NCBI GenBank assembly: GCA_026182355.1
Contig: JAPFBL010001617.1
Span: 5,715,001-5,779,000 of the forward strand
Length of the DNA stretch: 64,000 bases
Reading direction: 5' to 3'
Origin: Hermatobates lingyangjiaoensis
Lineage: Eukaryota; Arthropoda; Insecta; Hemiptera; Hermatobatidae
Made by a program: the position numbers and the translations under genes. Below are positions 32,841 to 44,300 of this stretch, piece by piece (the stretch's first letter is position 1; every line of letters starts with the position of its first letter). Under the pieces are notes generated by a model. That model saw only the letters and a list, made by a program, of their open reading frames with translations, did no database searches and had not been told where the DNA came from.

Positions 32841-35800
32841 TCATCGTAAAAACATCATAAAACGACTTCTAGGACCTCAAAACATGTAATTCCGACAAAA
32901 TCTCGAGATCGAATTTTTTCACGATCACTATACTTTACTTATAGTAAAGTAAAAATGAAGTCAATAGTGATTTAATTGATTGTCAATGAGCTTGATAATA
33001 CATTTACTCATAGTAATGTGAGTAAACCACTACTGATTTTTTTCCTAGATTATGAATATTTCCCTAGTTTACCTTGGTGTAACGCATATCCTTCATACGG
33101 TTTTTTGGTTCTTCAGATATTAGGTCTATGATAAGTTTCCTCGACAGGGAAGTCCCAGTCACAACTTACGAATGTTTGTGGGTTTCACAGTCACCCTGAT
33201 TACATTTCAATTCATATACTGATTGATTATTATTATATTTTTAATTTACTGTAGGTAAAGTATAGTGATCATGAAAAAAATCTGAGAGATTAAAATGATT
33301 TGAGGTCCCCTGAATTGCCTAAAACTGGTATTTTTAAGGTGATGTCAGCGTGTGTATGGCTGGAAGGGTGGATTTGGGTATGTATTCCATATATTGTAAT
33401 CACTCTAGAATTGGCGCCGTTTGAGAATTCTTAATAAATCTGTCAGATACTGATCCTTTACCTTATCCTACTTTATGTCAAAACAATTTCTAATTTTTTT
33501 ATAGCTTTTCTAGTGATTCTAGAGACTTAAAATTTTGCATTTATTAAGTCCTTTATGTAAGAAACTTTAAAGTAATGTCATGAATAGTTATTTATTCTGA
33601 AGGCAATGTAACAATGAACAGAAGAACTAATAAGTTCCACAGCTAGCCTCTTGTTAGATTTATTTACCTTAGTCTATTAAAGTTTCAAAGTTCAACATAA
33701 GTAATTTATTAGAAATCTTATTTTTAAAATGAAAATAATAACCTCTAATTAATAATTAATTGAGCAAATCATATTTTAAGACAGTCTGTACAAAAAATTA
33801 TTATTCACTCACATTATTTAAAATAAAATATATTCATTCTGGGGTAACTAAACAAATTAAAGTCTCGACACAAAAAAAAGAAGCCTTTTTATTCTACGCG
33901 TTTCAAACACTTCCTGTTCATGCTCAGGTAAACTTCCAATGAAAGGAGTGGAGGACAGAACAGTCTAACGCTCTCTGATTTACTGCTTTGAATAAAAATA
34001 TCCTTCAATGAGTTTACATATAACTTATTCTTTCTTCCCCAACTTTATGATTAGCAATGTTTGCCCAGTTATTGGATATACATGAAAGCTAATGTTTTCT
34101 GTTTCACTTTATTACGGAATTATAGTGATTCAATGAAAGCGCACTTCAAAGCCATCATCAGTTGTTCTAAACAAACGTGCCGACTGCATATTCAATATAA
34201 TTATCAATATATAGAACCAATATTAAAAAAAGCAATTAAATAAATTAATTCCTTATTAAATCTTCTAATGGGTGTACTTACAATCAAGTTTGGTGTGTAT
34301 ATCCCCTCAGATTTGTTTTATATCTTTTCATTCAATTTGTGCTCATAGTACTGATGTATGTAGATAATGAGTATATCAGTCCAGGAATTTATTGAATCAA
34401 TTCTGTTTTCATTAGACAAAAGAGCCTCTCAAAATAGAGTCAAATGACGATTAGAATATCCATTATGAATAAATGTTGGTTACATTACTATACTCGTAAG
34501 TAAAGTATAGTGATCATGAACTATTCGATCTCGAGATTTTGAAGGAATTACTTGTTTGGACGTAGTTATTTCGATGATGTCTGCGTATGTGTGGGTGAGT
34601 GAATCCAAAAGTTCTGTAGGCGTTGCAGTCCACAATCTTTAATCAAATTGATAGTTTACATAAAAATAGGCCTCAAAGTGTAGGTGTACTCTATTTTTGG
34701 GAGAAATTATGCATGATGGGAAAGTCACTTTTTTTGCCAAAATGTGTTTTTAGACCATATTTTTTATCTCCTAAACTGCTAATTCTAGAGTCTTTAAATT
34801 TTAATATTATCTTTGAGGCTACAAAAGCCAACAAATGATAAAAGCTTCAGATTTTTAAAACTACAGAATATATTTATTTCAATAGAATATTGACTTATCA
34901 TTCAATCGGAAAGCTTCTCAGGATGAAAAAAGTCATATCATTTGACCGATCAAAATATTTTTTTTTCCAAAAATAGAGCGTACATACAATTATGTGGGAG
35001 ATGAGTTGAAGTAAATCATTTCAAAATTACGTGAACTAAAAGGGCGTTAAGGTCAATTTTATGTTTTCAGAAAATCTCTTTTCGACGCTGAACAGCTCAT
35101 TAAACCGTTTAATATCATCTAATTAAACTATTTTTTACTATATAAACTGATTCCCCACATAATGCTCTATTTTAAGTATAATTTTATTTTGACTCGTCAA
35201 ACGGCATGGCTAAATCACCCTCACAAGCTTTCAGATTAAATGATAAGTCAAAATTTTTACATTTTATTATTAAATGAAAAAAAAGTATTTCATGTTTTAA
35301 AAATCTTTTAACTTATATCTTTTATCTTATTGCCTTTATATTTTCAAAGATATTCTCAAAATTTTAAGACTCTAAAATTATTAGTTTATAAGAAAAAAAT
35401 GGCTGTCAAAAATTAATTTTGGCCATAAAAAGTACTTTTCCCACCGTGCATGATTGGTCTCAAACAATTGTTTTCATCTAAATTACGAGGTCCATGTTTG
35501 TGTGAAATATTGACTTGATCCACCAAAGATTCTGGACTGTAGCATGTACATACACAAGCTTTGGTCCGCTTGTAATCCATCAAAAAAATCTAAAGTAGCC
35601 TACACTCAACTTTACTACAAGTAAGCATAATATCATACTTCTTGGGTATATAATATTTAATGTCCTATTTAGGCATAATATAATTGTCACATTGGGAGAT
35701 GTTTATTAGTCCTTCATCCCTGGAGGTAGTGCAGATAGTGATTGATCCACTTATCAATATATATGCTTAGTTTTGTATATCACATCACTGATGCATAATA

Positions 35801-38317
35801 ACATAGTGGACCTCTTACATAGTTTACCTGATCTCCTTTTACATTGAATATTTAAGACCAATTTTCACAATTAAAACTTGAAAATATTCCTATTTTGTCT
35901 GAAAGAAGTCTGAAATATTTAGGAAAAAATGTCGTATTAAGATAAATTTTAATTTAAGATGTAGGATAATTACATTTATTTTTCTTCAAAGAATGTTTTC
36001 ATATTTTTGGTTGTTTATAGAATTAGAATATAGTACTAGAACTTGTTTATTGACCATTTCCGCCTGCTCATTTGTAGGAGTGAAAATTACTCGTTCAAAA
36101 CTCAGTTATTCTGAATAGATGAAAGCTCTTGAACACTGGGAAACACCTTGTCAATTTTCTCTTGCTGGAAGCTTAAATACAAATGAAATTGAAATCAACT
36201 AACAATACCTGTATGTTTTCGAAATAAACATATCTGTAAAGTTAGCCAAAAAGGTCCATAACTTCGCTTCTACGTTAAATTTTCAATCCAATCAAAGCTT
36301 TTATTTTAAGTTAGACATACACAAATCTACTGTCGAAGTCTCAGCTTACTATGTCTTATGGTGACTGGGTTTCTTGTGACAAATGTTTGCGGATAAGCCG
36401 ATAAACCGACAGAGAGAAATTTTTCTAACGGTTGATTCGGTTTCTCCAATGTATGAAACGTAAAGGTTACTTGAAATGAGTCAGTTCTAAGCAATGTACA
36501 GAAAAAAACCTTTCTTTTTTATTTGTATAGATGTATAAGAAGAGTTTTTCTTACCTTCTGAGAGGCTCCCTTTATCCTTCCGGTGAAAGCAGGTGTAGAA
36601 ATATCATAGTGTGCTCTTTTCTGGTAATTGTTCTAAGTGATTTTATTATATATATAAAATACAATGTTTGCACATAAATATATGAAATATACAATTTAGT
36701 GATATACTACAATGGAAAATAAAGACAATAATTTAAATGTTAAATTGTCTCATTTTGTATAGAGATCAATTTGGATGACGATTCCTTCGACCAAAACTCG
36801 ATCTAATTTCTTAGTATTTGATTTATATTATGTAAACTTTCACAGTTGAATTCACTTTCTACATGATTCTTCTTGGATCAAATGCATTAAGTTGAATGTT
36901 TAAGTTGATTAATCCGGGTAAGAAAACCCAATTTTACCAGTTTGTCCAACATAAGCAAGTTCATTTTTCTTGTATATGGAAGCTTTTTTTGGCTACCCTA
37001 TTAATGCGATAAACTATCATTGTTACTAATAAGGATTAGTAAATCTAATTCTTTCAGCAATGATTAAATTTCATTTGTTATTTAATAAATACAATAAATT
37101 TCTTGTTAGGGACTATACTTCAAGATCTTATAGACATAAATAAATATAGACATAAATGGTTTATTAATGACATATTACTTTTCTGCTGTACTTAGCAACA
37201 TATACATGGAATATTTCAGACCAAATTTGTGCCAACGTATTACCTATTAATTCAGAGTGAATACGTTATGTATACGAATTTACTTCTTTCTTTGATGCTC
37301 TGAACACGTTTTGTTCTTCATACAAATTACAACTTATGAAAATAGGAAAAGAAAAATTGAACAGTTAGTCAATTCCCCTACTTCTACTACAACAACTTCA
37401 CTGTTACCTTGGTGTTTTTGACTCTTACTAGATTTCTGAAGGCTACCATGAAAGGCCTCAGAGCATTTAAGATTAACATAGTACTTTGGTGAAAATAATA
37501 TATAAATCATATTTTATATACATACATATATATGTATATATATACCAATTAAATGAAACGATTCCACGAATTAAATAAACTATATTGACACAAAGAACAT
37601 TCAGAAATGAAACAGAAACTCACTACTTTATTTCGATATCCTCATCATCAGGAAGATAGAAACAAGTCACTCCGCAGGCAGACAACGACTGGTTGGTGGT
37701 CTTGAAAAATCACAGTGTAGCCAACTTACGGAGGGAGAGGAGGCAAGGATAGATAAAGAAATAAAAGCAAAATAAATTATAACGAAAGAAAACAAAAACT
37801 ATTATCATAGGTAAACCCCTTCCCCCCCCCCAAAATATAGGTACACTAAGAGACTAAAATAAATAAAAGGAATAATCAACGATTGAGGTTAAGCCCAGGA
37901 GCAGATCTACCCCCCAGAAGACTAATAAAAGCTTCTTCTGAAGCCCTCAAAGTTATATTATATATATATAATAAATTCAAAACGAAGGAAACACACAGAA
38001 AGACACAGATATAACTCACATCGATATTTCGACCATCGTCGTCATCAGGAGGTGTGAAGAGCGAAGAGTCCCGCAGGAAGGCAGGGCGGCAGAGTCGAAT
38101 TTTTTAACTAAGAAAATGAAATATACATTATTTAAAGGAACAACAATGTAAATTTCATTTTCTTAGTTAAAAAATTCTTACTTCTCCCTATGAAAAAGAT
38201 TTTAAATAAAACCGAAACGTGGCAACGAGAGTTTGATTTTTTATCCTGGAAAATTGACCGAACCCCGATTAGAGAACACGCCTATTCTATCTAACGTTCG
38301 ATATATTATTGAATCTG

Positions 38318-38355
<38 letters not shown>

Positions 38356-41300
38356 CGTTTAAACCACAATAAAATATTCAGCGACTATAATCTTTTGAGA
38401 TACGAGTGTGAGACTGGCTCTCGTTAGTGTCACAATATGAATTCTTCACAACACTACCTGTGACTCTGACGAGAACCAGTTACTTTGATCGATAGACCTT
38501 AGTCCCATTTCTGAATTTTTTACTGTGGTGTAAACATTGATTTTTATTTTACATATTTATTGTAAAATTTCTTATATACATGTATTCTATTCTTATTCTC
38601 TTTATCATAACCGGAGATCTGGATAGATAATTAATTTTAAGTTTAAACGGAAAATATAAAAACAAAAAGATAAGAATCACTCACGTTCACATAACGTGAT
38701 CCCATACGGTCATCAGTGAATATAAATAAGCAGAAGTAAGGCGAAGACGGTGCTCAGGCCACAGCACCGTTATAATGTCATTGTCGATGTTGACATTGGT
38801 AACGGTCTGCTGATTTGAAGAATAAGCATTCACCTCCAGTATTTTCATTTTCACACTTTTCTGATAACGTCTGGGTATAGAGTGATTTCTTAATTTTTTT
38901 ACAGATAGATAGTATCTATCGATGGTAACTAACTATATTATAGATTGTTATTTTGTCTTTAGTATTTTTGCTGTTTCAGACGCAAGGTTATAAACTTCAA
39001 CAATGGAAAGGTAGGTAGGTCAAAACAAAAAAATCAAAATTAGAAAACAATCGACAAAAAATACTTTTTTTATCAGAAATTATTATTAAGCAATATGAAA
39101 ATAGTGCATCTGGTTTCGTTACCTGACCAGTAGTACTATTTCTTGAACATCATTTACTTTTTATGACATCATTTAGAGTGTGCTAGTAAGTAATCTTGTG
39201 ACCTATATTTGGAAAAAATTTGTAGTAATATCTTCTTTATAGTTGTACTATTTAATTTGAGGGCATCATATTAAAGAATAATGATAAAATAGAGAGGATA
39301 ATATTTCACAGTCCATATTTAAAGAAAAAGCCTCTTATTGTGCCAATCTTTTTAAATTTCGAATGGGTTAATAGATCGTTGTAGAACTGATGTGTAGTTT
39401 GAAGGAGTAATTTTGTACCCCATTGAGTCTACATTGAGTTTGATTAAATGCATTGAAATTTCACTGGAAAGAGAAAATAATGATAGTAGCTCTAGTAAGA
39501 AGCTTGTTGGTTGCTCCCTCACTCATTGTCAATGATTTTTTATGCACTATTTTCCTGAGCACGTCTTTACTGTGGAGGACTTTAGTAGGAGGAAATCATG
39601 TTGGTATGTTGAGGAGATTGCTTTTCTACAGGTCGCCTGTATCCATCTTCTTAACCTATAACGAGAAACACTCTGATTTTATAGGTTAGGTTGCAGTGGT
39701 AGTCCCACAAGGGAACACACGTAGGTCGAGCATTGACCCTTTGTGATACCACACAATGAAGATTGATTCTACAGTGGGAGTCCTAAATTTTGCCTAACTC
39801 AAATGTATTTAGAGTAGGGATCTTTAACGAGTACCTGACATCGTACAGGCCCGGGACCGACGGTTTAACAACGTCCTTCTCCTAGGGACGACGTACTCAG
39901 ATTTATTCACCTCCGGCATGAATAAATCGAGGGTCAGGTAGGGATCGAACCCCGGTCCTATCAGTTCAGAGGCGAGTACGTTAACCGAGCTATCCTGGCC
40001 CCCCTCTGATTTTATAAAATAGCTCCATTCTTAATTCATCAATTTTATACAACTAAACTTTCAAACTATATATTGTTACCATATTTTAATAAACTTTGTG
40101 GTATTAAGAAAACTATAGTGTTCGAAGTGATCTTACTAATCCATATTTCATACAGTCTATTCATCATGTTAGATTTAAGTCTTCATTAATTTAAAATAAG
40201 TTCAAACGAAAAATCAAAACTAGTACTACTTTAAAGTGAAGTATAGTGATCATGAAAACATTCACCATAACAGGCTCTACATCGTAGATGTTCCATATTG
40301 TTTTGGGCAATATTGTATAATGGGAAAGTCACTTTTTTGCCAAAATGTGATTTTAAATTAAATTTAAAGTAGTTTTTTCTCCTAAACTACTAACTACTAA
40401 AATAAAACCCTGGTCAGTATCCTACTAATGCTTGGCAGTTTAAGGAGTACCATACGACTTGAGGGGAATCGCCCGTTTCTAGATTTGTTAATATCAAATG
40501 TAGCAGAAATTTTTAGGGGAACTTGGTTTATAACTCAATCTTTGTAAGTCTTTAATGTTGTGGAAATCATGTAATCCGTCCCCAGAATATATAAATCATC
40601 TTAATAATTTTTGAAACTTCATTTTCAATCTTATTATTACAATGTTGATGTATTTATAGTTGATTGGGCATATTATAGAGTTATTAAAATTCGGTTGAAG
40701 ATCTTGTATTGTTTTAATGAATTTATTTGCATGTATAAATGCTACTTGATCAACGATTGTCCTGTTCATATTTCCAATTTTCAAATTTAATCACTTAAAT
40801 GAAATTACTATTTATCACATTTACTATTTATTGTTTTACTATTTAAATTAACATACCTTTCTCTTAAAGAAAAATTATTATCTCTAAGAAATTTATTTAA
40901 GTTAAGAAATGAAAGTTGTAACAATGTTATTTATACTTAATAACCTACCTTACATCATTAACGATAGGAATGTAAGTATGACTACTTGATCAGTTCAGAT
41001 GCAAGTTGAATGAAAGTAAACCGTTTTGAGATCCCTGAATTCCAGAATGTGATATCTATAGTTTATCCTCGTAAAAATTGCAGCAGGAGATTCTAAAATG
41101 TGACTAAGATCTGTCGTCTAAGTAACTATTATCCCGAGAGTTAAAAATTGAATGGATGAAGAGAAAGCGGATATGTAGTTTGGAGTTGAGTAGGGCAGGA
41201 AGAAATGTTTAAAAAAGATTAGAGTAAAAGGCAACGGAATAGAAAAAACGTTGTACATGACAAGCTGTACAAAGAGGCCGGAAAAAATGAAAAATCTGTC

Positions 41301-44300
41301 TGCCAGCTGATATAAAGGCTATTATTTCCTTTAATATTGAGTCTAATGTGAGAAAAAAGTTGCTTAGGTTTTTAAGATTTAATATAGCAAATCTAATTAC
41401 TTAAGATTAGATTACATTCTATAGCAATACCAAGGTTTCATGTGTGATCATTTTAGCTTCTGTCCAATTTATATCGTGTTCTTAGTATTTATATGCCGAA
41501 GTAAAGCAGTCAATTCGATCTACTTCATTAACTGGTTATGCTGTCATTGGTGACTTACCTGTTTGACCAATGTATATTTATTATAATATTTACAGGAAAT
41601 TTTACTTTACAATAAGTAAGGTATAGTGATCCTGAAAAAAATTGATCTCGAGATTTTGACGGAATTACATGTTATGAGGTACCAGAAGTCGTTTTATGAG
41701 GTTTTTCCGATGATGTTTGTGTGCGTGAGGGTGGGTGGGTGGGAGAGTATTCAAATATTCAAATTTGGAATATTTAAATTGGTGGGAGAATATTCAAATT
41801 AGGAAACCTATTCTAGGTTTGTGTAAGTATTTCCATTATGAACAGCTAATTGATTATACGTATATGTTTTACTGAAAAGATGGTCCAATAATTTGTATAA
41901 ATTGATTCAACGAAATACTGGAGTATTTTGATTTTAGTTACTACAAGGTAATATGTTTCATTTTAAGAGTAAGAACAATATTCTACAGATAAAAAGAAAT
42001 AAAAAAGTAGCAGACAATTTAAAATGTAGCTTGAAAAAGACTAATAATTTTGTTTGGGTTGATTTCAGCAAGTCGAACCTTTGGTCTCAGACGCAGATTC
42101 AAGATGATGATGCTGCCCATCATGTACAAACTCGGAGTCATCACGACTCTTCTCGTCATGCTGACTGTCTTTTCTCTTAAAGGACTCTCCATTGGGGTAA
42201 ATTTCAAACCATTAGGTTTTACAATAAATGAAATCTATGACCAAGAGTAAAGCCAACATAAACCAAATTACATTTGCCTTAATTTAAATTTCTAAGTTGT
42301 ACTAGACCACCCGTGACACTTTTGGTCATCCAGCACCTTCATTTTTAATGGAATCATGTTCACATAAATGCAGATAAAATCTAAATTAACTAATTTTTAA
42401 TAAAAAGAATAATGAACATATTTTTAAGACATTCTTTTTATTTACTTTTTTGTACAATTTGAATTTTCCAAAAAAAAACTTTAATGTTTTCTTTCTGTTT
42501 GACCCTAATGAGAGCAACATGTAATTGGCTATGTTGAAATGCTGTTTTACATAAATAAACTAAAACTTTCTGTTAAGTCTCTCCTTGAGACTTATGAATA
42601 GTAATGCCAATACTAACTGAATTGGAAATTGAATCTTTAGAAAAGGAATGTTGTCCTCTTCAGATAAAACAATATTTGATTTGGGAATTAAAACTATTTC
42701 CTTTTGATACCGTGATGAGATAATTTTATAAACAATGACATTATCATAAAGCTCCCCTGTTATTAGCTTCGTTTGGTTACATAAGCGCGGTGGATCAATG
42801 TTTCTCAAACATACATATGACAGTAACTTCCTTTTTGAGTTCTAGCTTATATTGAAGCAATCCAGACAACTCTAGTGAGTCTAGAAATTCTTGAGGGTAA
42901 TGGGTGGGTTTTGTTCCTACACAAACACACATGAGTTAGATCACAGATATTGTTTAATTTATCCTGAAAATTATTCAATGAACCTATGATTAATTTCACT
43001 GTGTGTCTTGTTAAATGAAACTTATATAGCATTTTCTGTGAGCAATGTTTGTGGGTTGGCAAACGAGGAGTAAATGTATTCAATACACTAATCAACATTA
43101 TGTGCACGGATAAACATGTCTTCGAACAGTAATAATTTCTTTATTTCAATCTTTTCAACTCTGTCTTCATCAATATTAATCAGAAATTTAGAGTATTCCT
43201 CCTTTTCTTCTTGAACTCTCATATAGGTAGTTAAATGGAATTTAATTAATTTGCGCCACAAGGAAGACTGATACAAGCATTATACTCGTAGATATCAGCA
43301 TCAGTTCCTCTCTTGACAACTGGAAAAAGTTTTCTATTCCTGAGAGGCTACAACCAAAGCAATTAGTCATTAACTCCTTAATTTAGAGAGAATTAGATTT
43401 ATTAAGAACTTTCCTGTACCTTCCGATGAATCGGGAGCCTTACTCTAACATTTTTACTAACATTTTTATGGAAATATTTATATCCAAAGAAGCAAATGTT
43501 TTTTTTGAATACGGACACAATTTTGTTGTTTTTAATATTTTACTTATATTAATTTGACAATTTCTAAAACTTCTGTTAACCATAATAAATATCATAATGT
43601 TTTTGTAAATAATAATAAAGGTTATTGAAGTGCATATTGTGAATTTAAGAAATATTTCTTTCTGCAAAACTACTGACACTAGTATATTATAATGTTATAG
43701 CAAGATTGAACCTACGATTAATTTGTCACCATAAATCATTCAAGATGTTTAGTTTTGGAGGAGGCTGTATAGCCGTAAAAACAGTAAACTAAGATTAGAA
43801 ATTCCCACATACCCAATAAGTTGGCATTAACTTCAAAATTTTTTTTATCAGCCTTAGCCAAATAAATTTATTAGACTTAATACTACATATTATCAATTGC
43901 TTTCAATGAATTAGTTTTATATGTAAAAGGTAGATAATATTTGAAACTATTAAAGCGAATATAATGTGGACATAGCAATTTCAGTCTACTCCACTTGTGT
44001 GGATGCAATCATTGTACAGGGGCCTTACGTACTACTTTAGTGTACCGTACGAATTTATTTGATTCATTGTAGAATAACTAAAACTATTTATGCAATTTAT
44101 TTTTATCAACTATTTGTTACACAGAATCAGGCATTCTATCAATTAGCATATCTAATTGGATCAGCTACCATAAAAGCAGATGATAACATGACGTTTTTTC
44201 GGTTAAACAACATTAAGCAATTTCCATTAAGGTTTTTGAAAGCCATTCTTAATATATCTTTTGTTTTTTTTTACTACGAGCATGACCTAGTTATTTAATA

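Larger units (their letters stand above)
37516..38350. mobile_element. Cluster of Penelope-like end units between (TA)n tracts
   Basis: In order: TA-rich tract (37516-37542), minus hammerhead-like core (37631-37651), short (TA)n (37960-37972), minus hammerhead-like core (38027-38048), hairpin (38097-38177), a plus-strand block with CTATGAA and CCGAAACGTGG (38186-38220), and (TA)n (38321-38350). No RT or endonuclease was recognised in between. Confidence 0.5.

Noticed and set aside
38690..38720. CTGATGA box on the minus strand as a hammerhead core
   Set aside because: The GAAA box is missing and stem II is poor. At most it is a dead remnant.
39453..39689. 78-codon plus-strand frame with hydrophobic segments as an additional Osiris exon
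   Set aside because: It does not resemble DUF1676, its ends run into a SINE duplication, and skipping it gives a good joined protein.
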